Below, in pieces: positions 10,826 through 22,777 of a DNA stretch of 64,000 bases. Origin of the DNA: Ligustrum vulgare. Its lineage: Eukaryota; Streptophyta; Magnoliopsida; Lamiales; Oleaceae. The notes beneath the pieces are model-generated. The model did no database searches. It was not told the DNA's origin and was given only the letters and a program-made list of their open reading frames with translations. How positions within the stretch are numbered: the stretch's first letter is position 1; the number at the start of each line of letters is the position of its first letter. The translations under genes were made by a program, and so were the position numbers. Where the stretch lies: contig OY743187.1 of assembly GCA_963555705.1 (NCBI GenBank), forward strand, positions 9,066,133 to 9,130,132, in the 5' to 3' direction.

Positions 10826-12544
10826 TAGTATTTCACCCGATTATCCACAATATCGATTTCGATAAGTATTCGTAAAATTTTAGTGTTTATACATAATCAA
10901 CACATATAAATGCATAAAAACAAATTCTCTATTACAATAATTATTAGAATTTAAAAAATAACATAAGTAATTCAAATTATTAAAAAACTATTTCAATAGT
11001 TTACGTTAGTTTATATATTTAAATAATAAATTATTATTGATTTCAATAATTTTTATGAATTATTAATTTCATTGAAAATGTAAATTTAGTAATTTTTTAA
11101 TGGTATATCACATTTGATGTAATATTATGTGCACGAATATTGATGCATGTGTAAGGTATTAGCATATTTCTCATAAATTCTACATTTGCCTCTTGTATTT
11201 AACACACTTTTTAATTTTCATTCAAAAACATCAATTACAATAATTAAAAAAGAAATAGTCAAAATATTTGAATTTAACCAATTATAAAACTTTATTTGCA
11301 AAAATTAGTCAAAATGATAATTTTGAAAATCTCATGATTATCATAATACGACAATAAAAAAAGTTGGATATTACGAAATTATGCCGAAAATTATACACTG
11401 TAATCTTTAAAATTTTTTAAAATTAAGAATGATTAAAAAATATTAATCATTCTATTAATATTATTAACTAAAAAAACAAAACATTAACTCTTCAATATTA
11501 ACCTTCGTTCAATAACTTTTTCTATAAATTATTTATAAGCAGTACATTTTTTCAATCCACTTTCTAACCACATATTTTTTCAAAACTATTTTTCAACCAC
11601 ACATTTTAACCTCGAAACAAAAATATAGTTGCTGAACAGAGGCTTAATTTATTAAAATATTTAATAATAAAATACAATATATATATTTTAGAAAATATGA
11701 TTTTTAATATTAAAGATAACAAATGATTTGACCATTAATAATTAAAACACAATTTAATTATTGATGACTACACATAGGATTTATAACATTAAGAATAACA
11801 AACAAATAAAAAATCAATGATTAAATAATAATTTTAATACTGATAATTAAAAATATTGATTGAATTCATTCAATAATAATAATAATAACCAAAATATACA
11901 AAAAACAATAACATTATATTAATTATTTACTATAATACTAAAATATAAATAATTTAAGAATTAAATTCTGCCAAACTATCATACTTTTATATATAGTATA
12001 TAGATTTCCTCCAGTGTGATGAACTAAAATTGATATCCGCAATATAGACAAGCATTCATAAATTTAATGATTATATATAATCAATACAAATACAAAAGAT
12101 ACAAAAATAATTTTTTATTACAACAATTATTAAAATTTAAAAACAACTTAAATAATCCAAACTATCGAAAACTTTATTGAATGATAAATTCAAATTTTGT
12201 AGTTTTTTTAATTGTATATCATGTTAGATGTAATATTATGTGCATAAATATTGATATTTGTTCAAGATATAAATATATTTATTATAATTTCTGCATTTGT
12301 CTTACATATTTAACTTTTTCTCAATTTTCGTTCAAAAATTACAATAAACTATAAATATGTGTTTAATCTTAACTCATCAAATATACGACAATTGAACATT
12401 GAAGACCGAGATATTATTATATCATATAATCTTTGCACGATTATTAAAATTAAAAATTATTAAAAAAATATTAACCATTGTTTGGCATTCATATCTATCC
12501 AGATTTTGCATTCACGCGAATCCACTATTCTCCCTTTATTTATA
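10826..12544 (-). mobile_element. Two degraded non-autonomous Helitron copies (family N)
   Basis: Read on the minus strand, 10840-11600 is the inverted counterpart of 28800-29540, the plus-strand copy with a recognisable Helitron 3' end. A second, shorter copy of the same 3' region starts at about 12003, so two units lie head to tail (about 10826-12000 and 12003-12544). The minus-strand 5' end near 12544 carries AAAGGGAGAA followed by a GTGAATGCAAA block, as at 28484. Termini are eroded: the hairpin of the left unit is missing, leaving GGGTGAAATACTAT. No coding capacity. Confidence 0.6.
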
Positions 12545-14606
12545 CTAGTATTTTCACCCGTGCGTTGCACTATCATCATGTCTTCTCATATAAATACGAC
12601 TAAATTATTTTTCTATTTTTTTTATAAGAACAAACATATGTATAATGATATAAATAGAGTGAATACAACATGATAAATATTTCTGCTTATTTGTGTTATA
12701 TTGTTTGCTCATACGCTCTGCATACCAAAAAAAGGCCCTGCAATTTTCACAATTAAATGTAGGATCGCCAAAATTTAAGTACTCTGCAATATTCGAATAA
12801 GAATTAGATAAGAAAAGTACATCATTATATTGTAAATGGATAAAAAATACTGTCGCATGAGATAAATAATTTGAAGAAGTTCATAGTTTAAACAATAATA
12901 AATGAATGCATTGTTTTTAGATGGAAAATAATAAGTCATATATAGGAAAATCATTTATATATGGAATTTAATCCATATGGTTTTAAAAAAATTGTAAACT
13001 ACAATAATTAAAAATTATTGTATTGTAATATTTGAATAGTAAAAAAAAAAGTTAAAAATAGAAAATGACAAATAAAGTATCAAATGAATAATAGTCTATA
13101 ACAATTACTATCCAATTACTTCAAAAAAAAATTATTCGAGGATCATATCATATGCTGTTGATTAAATAATATTGCCACGTCAAACATGAATAATAATAAA
13201 AAAAATTGTAAATGGATAAAAAACACATTCGCATGAGAAAAATAAATAAAAAGATAATAAAAAATAATTTTAAGAATTTCATATTTTAAACAACAATAAA
13301 CTAATGCATAATTATTCAAAACCACCATTGATTATCGTAAAAGTAATAAATATCATTAATTTACAACACGTGTTCACACCAAACTACTTATTCACAACAT
13401 ATGTTCACACCAAACCACTTCCTTACAACAGAGTGAATATTTCTGTTTATTTGTGTTATATTGTTTGCCCATACGCTCCGCATACCAAAAAAGGCCCTGT
13501 AATTTTCACAATTAAATGTAGGATCACCAAAATCCAAGTACTCTGCAACATTCGTATAAGAATTAGATAAGAAAAGTACATCATTATATTGTAAATAGAT
13601 AAAAAATATTGTCGCATGAGAGAAATAATTTGAACAAGTTCATAGTTTAAAAAATGATAAACGAATGCGTTGTTTTTAGATGGAAAATAATAAGTCATAT
13701 ATAGGAAAATCATTTATATATGGAATTTAATCCATATGATTTTTAAAAAAAATTGTAAACTATAAAAATTAAAAATTATTGTATTGTAATATTTGAATAG
13801 TAAAAAAAAAAGACAAATAAAGTATCAAATGAATAATAGTCTATAACAATTATTACCCAATTACTCAAAAAAATATATATATATATATTCGAGGATTACA
13901 CCTTATGTTGTTGGATCACCAAACTCCAAGTACTCTACAACATTCGTATAAGAATTAGATAAGAAAAATACATTATTATATTGTAAATGGATAAAAATAT
14001 TGTAGCATGAGAGAAATAATTTGAAGAAGTTCATAGTGTGAACAATTATAAACGAATGCATAGTTTTTAGATGAAAAATAATAAGTCCTATATAGAAAAA
14101 TAAATATATATGGAATTTAATCCATATGATTTAAAAAAAAAAAAATTGTAAACTATAAAAATTAAAAATTATTGTATTGTAATATTTGAATAGTAAAAAA
14201 AATAAAAAACAGAAAAATGACAAATGACAAATAAAGTATCAAATGAATAATAGTCTATAACAGTTACTACCCAATTACTCAAAAAAAAATTTATTCGAGG
14301 ATTATATCTTATACTGTTGATTAAATTATATTGTCACGTCAAGCATGAAAAATAAAAAAAAAATTGTAAATGGATAAAAAACACATTCGCATGAGAAAAA
14401 TAAATAAAAAGATAATAAAAAATTAATTTTAAGAATTTCATATTTTAAACAACAATAAACTTATACATAGTTTTTCAAAACCACCATTGATTATCATAAC
14501 AATAATAAATACCATTAATTTACAACATGTGTGCACACTAAACCACTTATTCACAACATGTGTTCACACCAAACCACTTCCTTACTTTTAATATATATAT
14601 ATAATA
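12545..14606 (-). mobile_element. Non-autonomous Helitron with an internally repeated body
   Basis: The 3' terminus is CTAG at 12545-12548, preceded on the minus strand by the small hairpin GTGC-AAC-GCAC. The 5' terminal sequence (AAGTAAGGAAGTGGTTTGGT on the minus strand) ends at about 14590 and also occurs internally near 13430. The body therefore holds two tandem units, 12545-13430 and 13431-14606, the second with a further partial duplication from about 13905. The segments at 12720-12800 and 13480-13560 (minus strand) encode a remnant of the Helitron Rep N-terminal zinc-finger exon (CENCRAFFWY in the first copy), so the element derives from a coding Helitron. Confidence 0.7.
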
Positions 14607-14786
14607 CTAGTATTTCACCAATGCGTTGCACGGATGTTGTATTGATAAAATATATTATCAAATTTGTAAATATATTTGGTAACATTGCACAAAAAATAAA
14701 AAAAAAGAGTGACTTGTAATAGAAGTATACAAAATAAGAATCATATATGTTCTACAAATTTAATGGAAAATGAAAAATATATGAAA

Positions 14787-17075
14787 AATTATTCTAAATT
14801 TTGAAAAACTTCCCGATAAACTACATTTGTAGTTGTACTTGTTTGCTTGCCATCTTTATCACAAATTAATATCTTCAGTCCCTTGCGATTTGTAACTCTT
14901 GACACAGCAAAGTATAATTTCCCTTGACTGAAGATTGGTTTCTTCAAATACAGTCCGACATTAGAAAGTGATTGACCCTGACTTTTGTTGATCGTCATCG
15001 CATACGACACAATGATAGGAAATTGTCTCCTTCGAGATCTGAAAGGCAATCTTGGATTAGATGGAGTTAATATCATTCTAGGAATAAGAACCTAATGACC
15101 CGCATTATTTCCTGCGACATTTTTTGCTTCCAGCACATGACTTCCAAGTCTCGTAATAACCAATCTAGTGCCATTGCATAAACCGACTGAGTGATCAATA
15201 TTCCTAAGTAACATAACGGGAGTTCCAACCTTTGGGAACCCCAGAACATCTAATTCCATTTAAAAACTCTGGTGTGTGAAGATCCTATAATAAATCAACA
15301 TTGACATCTGATTTGCAAGTTGCATCAGAACTTAAGTAAGTTTTCGCCTCACTTCCATTTAGAGAAATCATGTATTCATTCACAGACTCAACCACATCAA
15401 GTGTCGGTACGAGGATAGCTCTACCTTGCAAATAAGTTGTGTCACCATCATTTCCATAGGACGGATATATGCTATTCACAATTGCTGAAATTGAATCATC
15501 GGACCCATTTAGCAAAATATCATCTGGTATCTCAATAGTCGCATGACCATCATTCGGACCACCAACTATTCCATCTCGTATGCTTGAAATCCAATCCGAA
15601 AATTCCTTTAACTCAATACTTTTAGGACCTGAACTAAGATTTTGAAGTCTCATGTTTTTTGACAACCTCAGCACTTTACAATATCTCCACAAATAGGATG
15701 AATTTATCGCCGCAAGCACAATATCCTGTCGGCTTCCTTTTGGAATTCTGGAAAAATTTGCTGAAAATCCCCTCCAAGAACTACAATTTTCCCTCCGAAA
15801 GGCAATTCTGCACTCAATGGATTGCTAAACCTTAAGATGTCGCGCATGGTCCTATCTAAAGCTTCAAAACAGTAATTATTCATCATAGGTGCTTCATCCC
15901 ATATTATAAGCTTACATCTTACAATCAATTCCACAAGAGGACTACCCTGTTTTATGTTGCACTTTGAATCTTCATTAGGATTAAGCGGTATTGCAAATCT
16001 TGAATGAGCTGTTCTACCACCAGGTAGTAGAAGAGATGTTATACCACTTGATGCCACGTTTAGTACAATTTCCCCCTTTGATCTTAGAGTTGCAGATAGA
16101 GTTTTCCATACAAATGTTCTTCCATTCCCTCCATAACCGTATAGAAAAAACATTCCACATTTCTCAAATTCAACTGCATTTACTATTGTGTCGTAAATAG
16201 ATCGTTGCTCATTGGTCAAATCGGCAACCAGCTTCTTATGCTCTTCATGTAAAGCTTTTCAATCATATGACAGTTCATCATGTATTAGTTTATTTTGGAA
16301 AGTTGAGAAATATAAATATTCTGGAAATGGCATTAAATGGAAGTCACGTAGACTTTTCCCACTACGCCTCAATATCTTTTCAACTTCCACAAGAGCAAAA
16401 CTCTTTAAATCTTCATCACTCAATTCCAACCCTGTTTTACCAAAAAAATGAAGAAATTTATGGAAAAATAATTTATAAAAAATCCAACCCAAACTTATGA
16501 AAAAAAATAAATGCTAAATTATACCTTGATGTCGCATCATTCTTCCCGTTGTTTATATAGGATATCATCCGATAAGTAATTCCAACACTTATCCCAAATA
16601 ATTTAAGGCCGGGATAAAGAATCCGACAACAATAAAGTAGCAAATAGACTTCTCAACGAAGATGCAGATGCCCAATGACTTGCCTCAAGAATCCCATCAA
16701 TGTATTCTTTATCGTCGTCCAATAATCCAAGCGCATAGCAAGCATCTCTGAAAGAAGTGTATCGGACACCATTTACACACCTTATTTCTTCGTAGCTCGT
16801 AGGTCCGCGAACTAAGTTGAGAAGGATCCTCAAATAATACATTTCTCCGCATCCAGGAGGTACATAGAAAATATGTCCAATAGAAAATCCACACTTTCTT
16901 GGTTGCCATTCTCTTGTGGATTGCCTCCAAACAAACTTTGTAGGGAATTCAGCATAAGTTAGTTCCTTTGCTTCAGCATATTTTGTATTTGCTTCCATCC
17001 ACGCTAAAAACATGCTTTGATTCACTGTAGGTCGATTCATTACTTCATCAATTGAATCAAAATTTGAAAATATTA
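14787..17075 (-). pseudogene. Helitron Pif1-type helicase part
   Basis: 16606-17072 encodes the Rep-helicase linker (QSMFLAWMEAN, FSIGHIFYVPPG, GLLDDDKEYIDG). A stop (16603-16605) and an intron-like stretch follow, with a helicase exon from about 16470. A TGA at 16259-16261 interrupts it. The helicase core at 15704-16219 shows motif I as GYGGNGRT, where the essential Walker A Lys is replaced by Arg, then the motif II (Walker B) block LIIWDEAPM and VVLGGDFQQIFP. A one-base frameshift near 15745 leads into the C-terminal half (15285-15719), and the last block (SYAMTINKSQGQSL, FAVSRVTNRKG) ends at 14787. Pif1-like helicases unwind DNA during rolling-circle transposition; this copy is dead several times over. 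Confidence 0.9.
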
Positions 17076-18232
17076 GGGGCCGTTCTCTTTGTGTTTCGAT
17101 TTTGGAGTTTGAGTTTTGAATTTTGTTTTGAATTTTGGATTTTGGTTGTTTATTTTGGAATTGTTGAAAACATGTTCTCTTTGTAATTTTGGAAAATTGT
17201 TTTCAAAAATAGAAAACTGGAAAATACGTTTACTTTGTAAATTTTTGATATATTTATTTTGTGATATTTTATATGTAAAAAATGATTGATTTGTTGAATT
17301 ACATTAATTTTAATCTTAATAAATCAGTTAGTTCTCTATGTCAATAAATTCATCATTAATATTGTTTCAACTAAACAAAAATTTAACCACATACCAACAA
17401 AATCTTAACATGGATCTATATATAATAGCAAAATAATATAAGAACTTCAAGTGAAGGAAGTGTCTCACATTTACAAAAAATAATAATAATAATAATAATA
17501 AATAAAAAATTATATAAGAAAAAATCTTAACATGGATCTATATAATGACAAAATAATATAAGAACTTCAAGTGAATGAAGTGTCTTACTTTTACAAAAAA
17601 ATTAAAAAATTAAAAAAAAAAATCTTAAAATGGATATATATATATAATGACAAAATAATATAAGAATTTCAAGTGAATAAAGTGTCTCACTTTTACAAAA
17701 AATAAAAAATAAAAAAAATTTACAAAAAAATAAAAAAAAAATCTTAACATGGATCTATATATAATAACAAAATAGTATAAGAACTTCAACTGAATGAAGT
17801 GTCTCACTTTAAAAAAAATAATAATAATAAATCTTAATATGGATCTATATATAATGACAAAATAACATAAGAACTTCAAGTGAAGGAAGTGTCTCACATT
17901 TAAAAAAATAATAATAATAAATAAAAAAATTAAAAAAAAAAATCTTAACATGGATCTATATATAATAACAAAATAATATAAGAATCTCAAGTGAAGGAAG
18001 TATCTCATATTTACCAAAAAAAAAAAAAAAAAATCCAAAACGCGCGTTTTGATCGTTTTGGACTTTTTAACACAAAATATCCAAAACGCAATAAATTCAT
18101 TTTGAGTTTCCTTTGTATTTTTTTGGTATTTTGGAAAATGCGTTTCTGAAAATGGGCAAAGTGAACGCGTTTTCGATATTTCCAAAAATCGAAAACTCAA
18201 AACGGGTACAAAACAGCAAAGAGAACGAGGTC
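17076..18232. mobile_element. PIF/Harbinger-like MITE with internal tandem repeats
   Basis: A 1157-bp insert with terminal inverted repeats (left GGGGCCGTTCTCTTTG, right CAAAGAGAACGAGGTC) and the flanking 3-bp duplication TTA (17073-17075 and 18233-18235), as for PIF/Harbinger elements. The inverted similarity extends inward with runs such as TTTTGAATTTTGG. The middle is a minisatellite. Excising the insert plus one TTA restores the Rep-helicase reading frame, so it arrived after the Helitron. It encodes no transposase. Confidence 0.8.
17395..18015. repeat. Minisatellite of about 90-120-bp units
   Basis: Six units begin near 17407, 17528, 17629, 17746, 17836 and 17946. Each contains a core like AACATGGATCTATATATAAT, then AAGAACTTCAAGTGAATGAAG and TGTCTCAC, separated by A-rich linkers of varied length. 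The long minus-strand open frame across it is a by-product of the repeat. Confidence 0.85.
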
Positions 18233-18235
18233 TTA

Positions 18236-21169
18236 CATTTTGTTCATTCGGAAGATAAAAGCTCAGCCACTCTACGGGGGGATCTCTATACTAAATTTCA
18301 AATCCAAATATCCTCCACGATGCTTCACGCGGTGAATTGTATCTACAATCGTAATACATGTTTATTTCATCAACATCTTTTCTTGTTTCGCCATCTTCAG
18401 TACTCTGATAAAATGATGCAGTAACACGATCATGTCCCTTGTTGACATATTTGAATAAATATTTGATCGATCGAGATGGGTTGCACCACTCTACGTTCAT
18501 ATGAGCACCATACTTCAGAAGCAAATAACAATTGTGAGGAACAACGTATCTGTTATCAAGATCAATACCATGTTTTGTAATTGTCCTTCCATTGTTTCGT
18601 CACCTATAAACTGGATACCCCTCTTCATCAATGTCGGTAGATTCAACGAATTTTTTTGGAAAATGTTTCGTACACCGACCATCTACCATAAATGGTGAAT
18701 TACTCCTTGAACTACCGCATGGACCGTACATCATGAGATCTTTGACTGCAGCATAATAGTTAGGATCCAATTTTTCATCAAGAATCTCTGCTGAAATTAT
18801 GCCATCAATATCCTCTTCATAAATGCCTAAAAGTGTGCTTGAGATAGTGATTTATTAAGGATATTTGTCAATAAATTAAGTTTATTGTGATCTTTCTATT
18901 ATCATTATTGAACAAATATTATTTTAAGAAATTATTTTTTTGTTTGATGTATTTTTCAGGTCATATAATCATTCAAGCAAGCCCAACTCATCCAACAAAG
19001 CCCAAGTCAAGTAAATTAAGTCCATATGGTTTCACTCCTTCAAAAGTAACCTACTGTCCATATTTTGCTATTTCCTGGTGTTAAAAAGGAGAGAGACGAG
19101 AGTGGGTTTGAAAAGGATGGAAGAAGGCAGCTAAATGTGATTTCACAATCATAGTTCAAGGCCATGATGTAATTGCTCTAATCCAAGCCCAATTGGTTTA
19201 ATCCCTTTGATTACAACCTACTGCCATTTTATTCGTTTCCTGGGGAGGAATTTGGCTAGAGATTTTTGGACAATAGGAGGGCAGCCACATTGGGGATTTA
19301 AGTCCAAATTTCATCGCCTTGATTTAATGGTTCAAACGAAGGCCCAACTGATGGATATTCATTAAAAACTCAACCTACTACCTACCAGGGGGACTCTTTT
19401 CTTACGAAAAAAAAGGGAAAAAAGAGGGCTTCTAAACAAGGAGAGAAAATCCGACATTGGTTCAAGAATCGGTACCTTGAAGGCAGGAAGATAACTCGTT
19501 TCGGAAGAGAAAAAGAGGGAGAAATGGACTACAAATCCGGCTAAACGACAAGCAAGGCTAGGGATGATCTTTTATGCCTAAGTTCCTCTTATTTTATCTT
19601 TGATTCATCTATGTTTTGACTAGTTTTACATTTGTTTGGATTGAACTCATTATTATTCGCTAGTCTCTTATTATCCAACGATTAATTACAGTTGTCTTGT
19701 TTCATATAAATTTAGTTATGCTTTCTTTATGTGATTAGAGTTAAATTGGAATTGTTATTGGTAGATTTATTTTATAGGTTTATCGTTCACTGCAATATTT
19801 TCTCGTGATATATTGTCGATTTTTGATAACTTATAAGATAGGTTAGATCATGATCTAAAATAAATGAGTTTTCACCAATCAAATATCATTGTGTTTTTAT
19901 GGTCGTCAATTAAATATCTTCCAGTTGTATGTTTGGGATGTGAAATATGCAATTGAGTTATAAAAATGAATCAAAGTAAGAAAATAGTGGAAACGGACTT
20001 GAAAGTGAATCCCGATGTCTTTTCAATTTTATTATTCTAAAACCAATTTTATCACTAGTCTCTTAATTTAATTTTTTTTGTTTGTTTTATTATTAATTAT
20101 CATCAATTGCTTTCGTTCGTTAATTCTTATTGTTTGACACTTCTTCGTGGGATCGACACCTCAATCTATATTGCAATAACCGCAGGTATATTTTGAGCGT
20201 AATCACCTCCCCAGTAGGGTATTTATCTTCTTTAGATAGGAATAGTAGAATGTGTGCATGTGGCAATCCATGCTTTTGAAATTCAACTGTATAGATAATT
20301 GCATTAAATGATATTTAGAAAAAATTAGAAACAACGACAAAATCTATTACATTAAAAGAAACAGAATATAAATATTTGATATTTATAGATAGATATATAG
20401 AAATAATACCTGATCGGACAGTTCTGAATATTTTATTTTGTCTAAGATCTCTGATCAAATTTTCTAATTTAACCTTAAACACTCTGCAAACTATGTCAAG
20501 ACGATCATCAGGTTTCAAACATCTACTCTGAACAAATCGAACTATCTCCGGCCATTTTGGATTACATGTAAATGTTATGAACAAATTAGGATAGCCAATC
20601 CACCTACATATAGCCATTTCATCCTGATAGTTTTGAATCATATACCGTGCTCCACCAATGAAAGAAGATGGCAGCACCGCACGCTGACCTTGAGTAGAAG
20701 GATTTGTCTCTCCTCTTAACAATGCCTCAGAAAGCCCTTTGTATATTTCAGATCTCAATTGTTTCTGATGAGTTCGTATATAAGTCAATCGTGCAAATTC
20801 AACCATCGTATATCCATCTACTATGAATTGCTGTAGGAGTCTCCTCGAGTATAAAAGCATGGGTGATTCACATTCCCTTTCTTGCAATCTATATGTAAAA
20901 AATTATCTCATGCTTACTTTTCTCCGGCCTCCTACTCCACTGGTGTTTGATTCTTTCAGAGGAATATCCTCTCTGTAGCCATCCTCGCCATATGGAAAAA
21001 GCAGTGGATATTGTGGCCCAAGATATGAAAGATTTAGCTCATTTATCCTTTTCAATTCCCCCGTTTGAGTTTCCACAATAATAGCCCTAAGTCCAGGAGA
21101 TGTATCAAAATCACCAACTATTAATGCTGCAACCTCAGAAACACTGAGCATGTTATATGTTCTTGCATC
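18236..21169 (-). pseudogene. Helitron Rep catalytic (HUH/Y2) part, split by a solo LTR
   Basis: 20903-21151 encodes the VGDFDTSPG and PLLFPYGEDGY blocks. 20420-20887 encodes the helitron-like domain (LFITFTCNPKWPEI). After a probable intron, 20222-20295 carries the HUH nickase motif, HGLPHAHILLF (HAH codons at 20252-20260). The frame is then interrupted by the solo LTR and resumes at 18811, reaching the Tyr motif YLFKYVNKG near 18440 (the Y2 nucleophiles of rolling-circle Rep). Two stops lie in this last piece, at 18600-18602 and 18291-18293. HUH and Tyr residues survive, but the protein cannot be made. This domain nicks and joins DNA at the Helitron termini. Confidence 0.88.
18817..20205 (+). 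mobile_element. Solo LTR inserted in the Rep pseudogene
   Basis: This 1389-bp insert interrupts the Rep frame exactly. It is flanked by CCTCT (18812-18816) and CCTCC (20206-20210), a 5-bp target duplication with one mismatch. It ends in TCA and contains TTCGTGGGATCGACACC near 20145, a block shared by gypsy LTRs including the one at 8421-10005. Its first bases read TCATAAATGCC, so the usual TG is mutated at the second base. Removing the insert and one duplication copy rejoins the Rep frame. No second LTR or internal region is present, so unequal recombination has left one LTR. Orientation is inferred from the LTR-end block. Confidence 0.8.
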
Positions 21170-22706
21170 TCAATCCCTTCTACCAATTAACCTAAGCTTC
21201 AAATTTGAGCAGCCTTCTTGATGCAGTGTTTCCCTCACCTTTCTAAATGACTTTACCAATACATTTTTTTCATCGAGCATGTTTTTCAGATTAGATACAA
21301 TCTCAGTGTGCAGACTATTTACATCATTATTTTTCTTGAAAAGGAACAAATAATAGAAATATAGTTAGACTAAATTATTCATCAAAATTAGATAATTTAA
21401 AATAGTTTCAATTAAAAACTAAAACAATTACCTTACAGATTGTATTCTATTTGTAACTTCATTTTCAGTGTCATAGATATACAGTTGAGCAAATTTTGGC
21501 ATTGAACCTTCAGGCAGCACTAAACTTCCAATCAAATGATAATTTTGCCCATATAATCTAAACACTGGAGGAGATTTTCCTTTATTCAAACTCGAGTCTA
21601 TTTTCCCTCCCATCGATGTAAAACAAAACATGATTTTGTACGATCGGATGTTTTCAATAAAATGCTTGCTCTTGCCGGAGCCACCATATACTAAATCATG
21701 TAGGACTCGAGGAGGATCTTGCATCATTGGAAGTTAAACTTTACCATGAATACAACATAATGAATACTTTGGTTTTGTTGTGTTGTAGTGCCACCCTATT
21801 CTCTCCTCATACCAAAATAAAGCACCACAGAAATCACATTTGTGAAAAGAATCTCCGATATCCCAGTATTCTGCAACACATCAAACTAATAAAATTACTA
21901 ATTTCTACTTTTTAATAATAGACAATAGTTACAAATAAGTAATTTCTTAATCTATATATGTCTTTATTATTTAAAATAAAATAACAGTCAAGTAAGAACG
22001 CCTACCAAAGAATGAGCTAAGAAACAAATGATGTGGTATATAGCGTCATGAAAAACAAAACAATGATGACTTTTATCACACATGGCTATAACTAATCATT
22101 GACATATGAATTTGGATAACTAAATAAATTTTAGAAATAATATTACGTAGTAGTATGGTAAACTTACCTAGAGATGGCTTCCTAGCTACAAAATTCATAT
22201 TTTCTCCTGTAAAGTAAAATAAGTCTAAATGTTAGAAATTTAATAAAAAAAAATATGAAATGTACACACACACATCTATGTACAAACATATTCCTTACCA
22301 TCGATCTCACAATTATCTTGTACCATGAATGCTTTAAAAAAAAAAGTACATAAATAATTAAATTAGTATAACTACATAATAATACATAAATTGAAAGATA
22401 AAATTTAAAGAACAAATTAAGCCAATAAACACGATTAACGTCTGCAAAAAACAATAATGAATCTTACTATCATCCAAGTTGGTTTCTTCAGCAGCTACTT
22501 TACTGTACCCATCCTGATCAGTTAACTTTCTCTTATTTCCATCGTCTAATGAGATTGATACATTGCATATTATACTATCAATTGTCTGATCAATATTATT
22601 CCCCATGTTCTCATCATCTTTTGAACAATTTTGTTGCAACATAACCTTAAACTCAGGGTCATATAAAGCACGATTGTTTGGTAATTGACTCGATCCAACA
22701 ACTGCA
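21170..22706 (-). pseudogene. Helitron Rep, N-terminal zinc-finger part
   Basis: The first exon-like piece (about 22470-22706) contains MLQQNCSKDDENMGNN and runs into AT-rich intron-like DNA. Next, 21735-21875 encodes the conserved block with CDFCGALFWY, a Cys-rich putative zinc finger. An in-frame TAA at 21735-21737 interrupts it, and 21428-21734 continues in the same frame with ENIRSYKIMFCFTSMGGKID and FAQLYIYDTENEV, characteristic of the Helitron-like N domain. A further stop, TGA at 21170-21172, precedes the next segment. In an active element this part helps the Rep protein bind the transposon ends. The stops rule out expression as one protein. Confidence 0.85.
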
Positions 22707-22777
22707 TCATCAACTTATTCACAACATGTGTTCACACCAAACCACTTTCTTAATACACACACACACACACACACACA

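Larger units (their letters stand above)
14607..22777 (-). mobile_element. Decayed coding (RepHel) Helitron
   Basis: The minus-strand 3' end is CTAG at 14607-14610 with a worn hairpin (CCGTGC-AAC-GCATTGG) just before it. The 5' end lies near 22750 in the sequence shared with the neighbouring units (GTGGTTTGGTGTGAACACAT). Between them, in order, are all parts of a plant Helitron Rep-helicase protein, broken by stops, a frameshift and two later insertions (solo LTR 18817-20205; Harbinger-like element 17076-18232). Without the insertions the element would be about 5.6 kb. The right end abuts the 3' CTAG of the next Helitron at 22778. Confidence 0.85.

Noticed and set aside
17625..18200. 191-codon open frame on the minus strand with repeated FLYYFVIIYRSMLRF peptides
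   Set aside because: It only translates the minisatellite inside the Harbinger-like element. Composition is extreme and no domain is present.
22756..22777. (AC)n run as a Helitron terminus signal
   Set aside because: It is a microsatellite grown in the TA-rich 5' end. The true landmarks are the CTAG and hairpin at 22778-22803.
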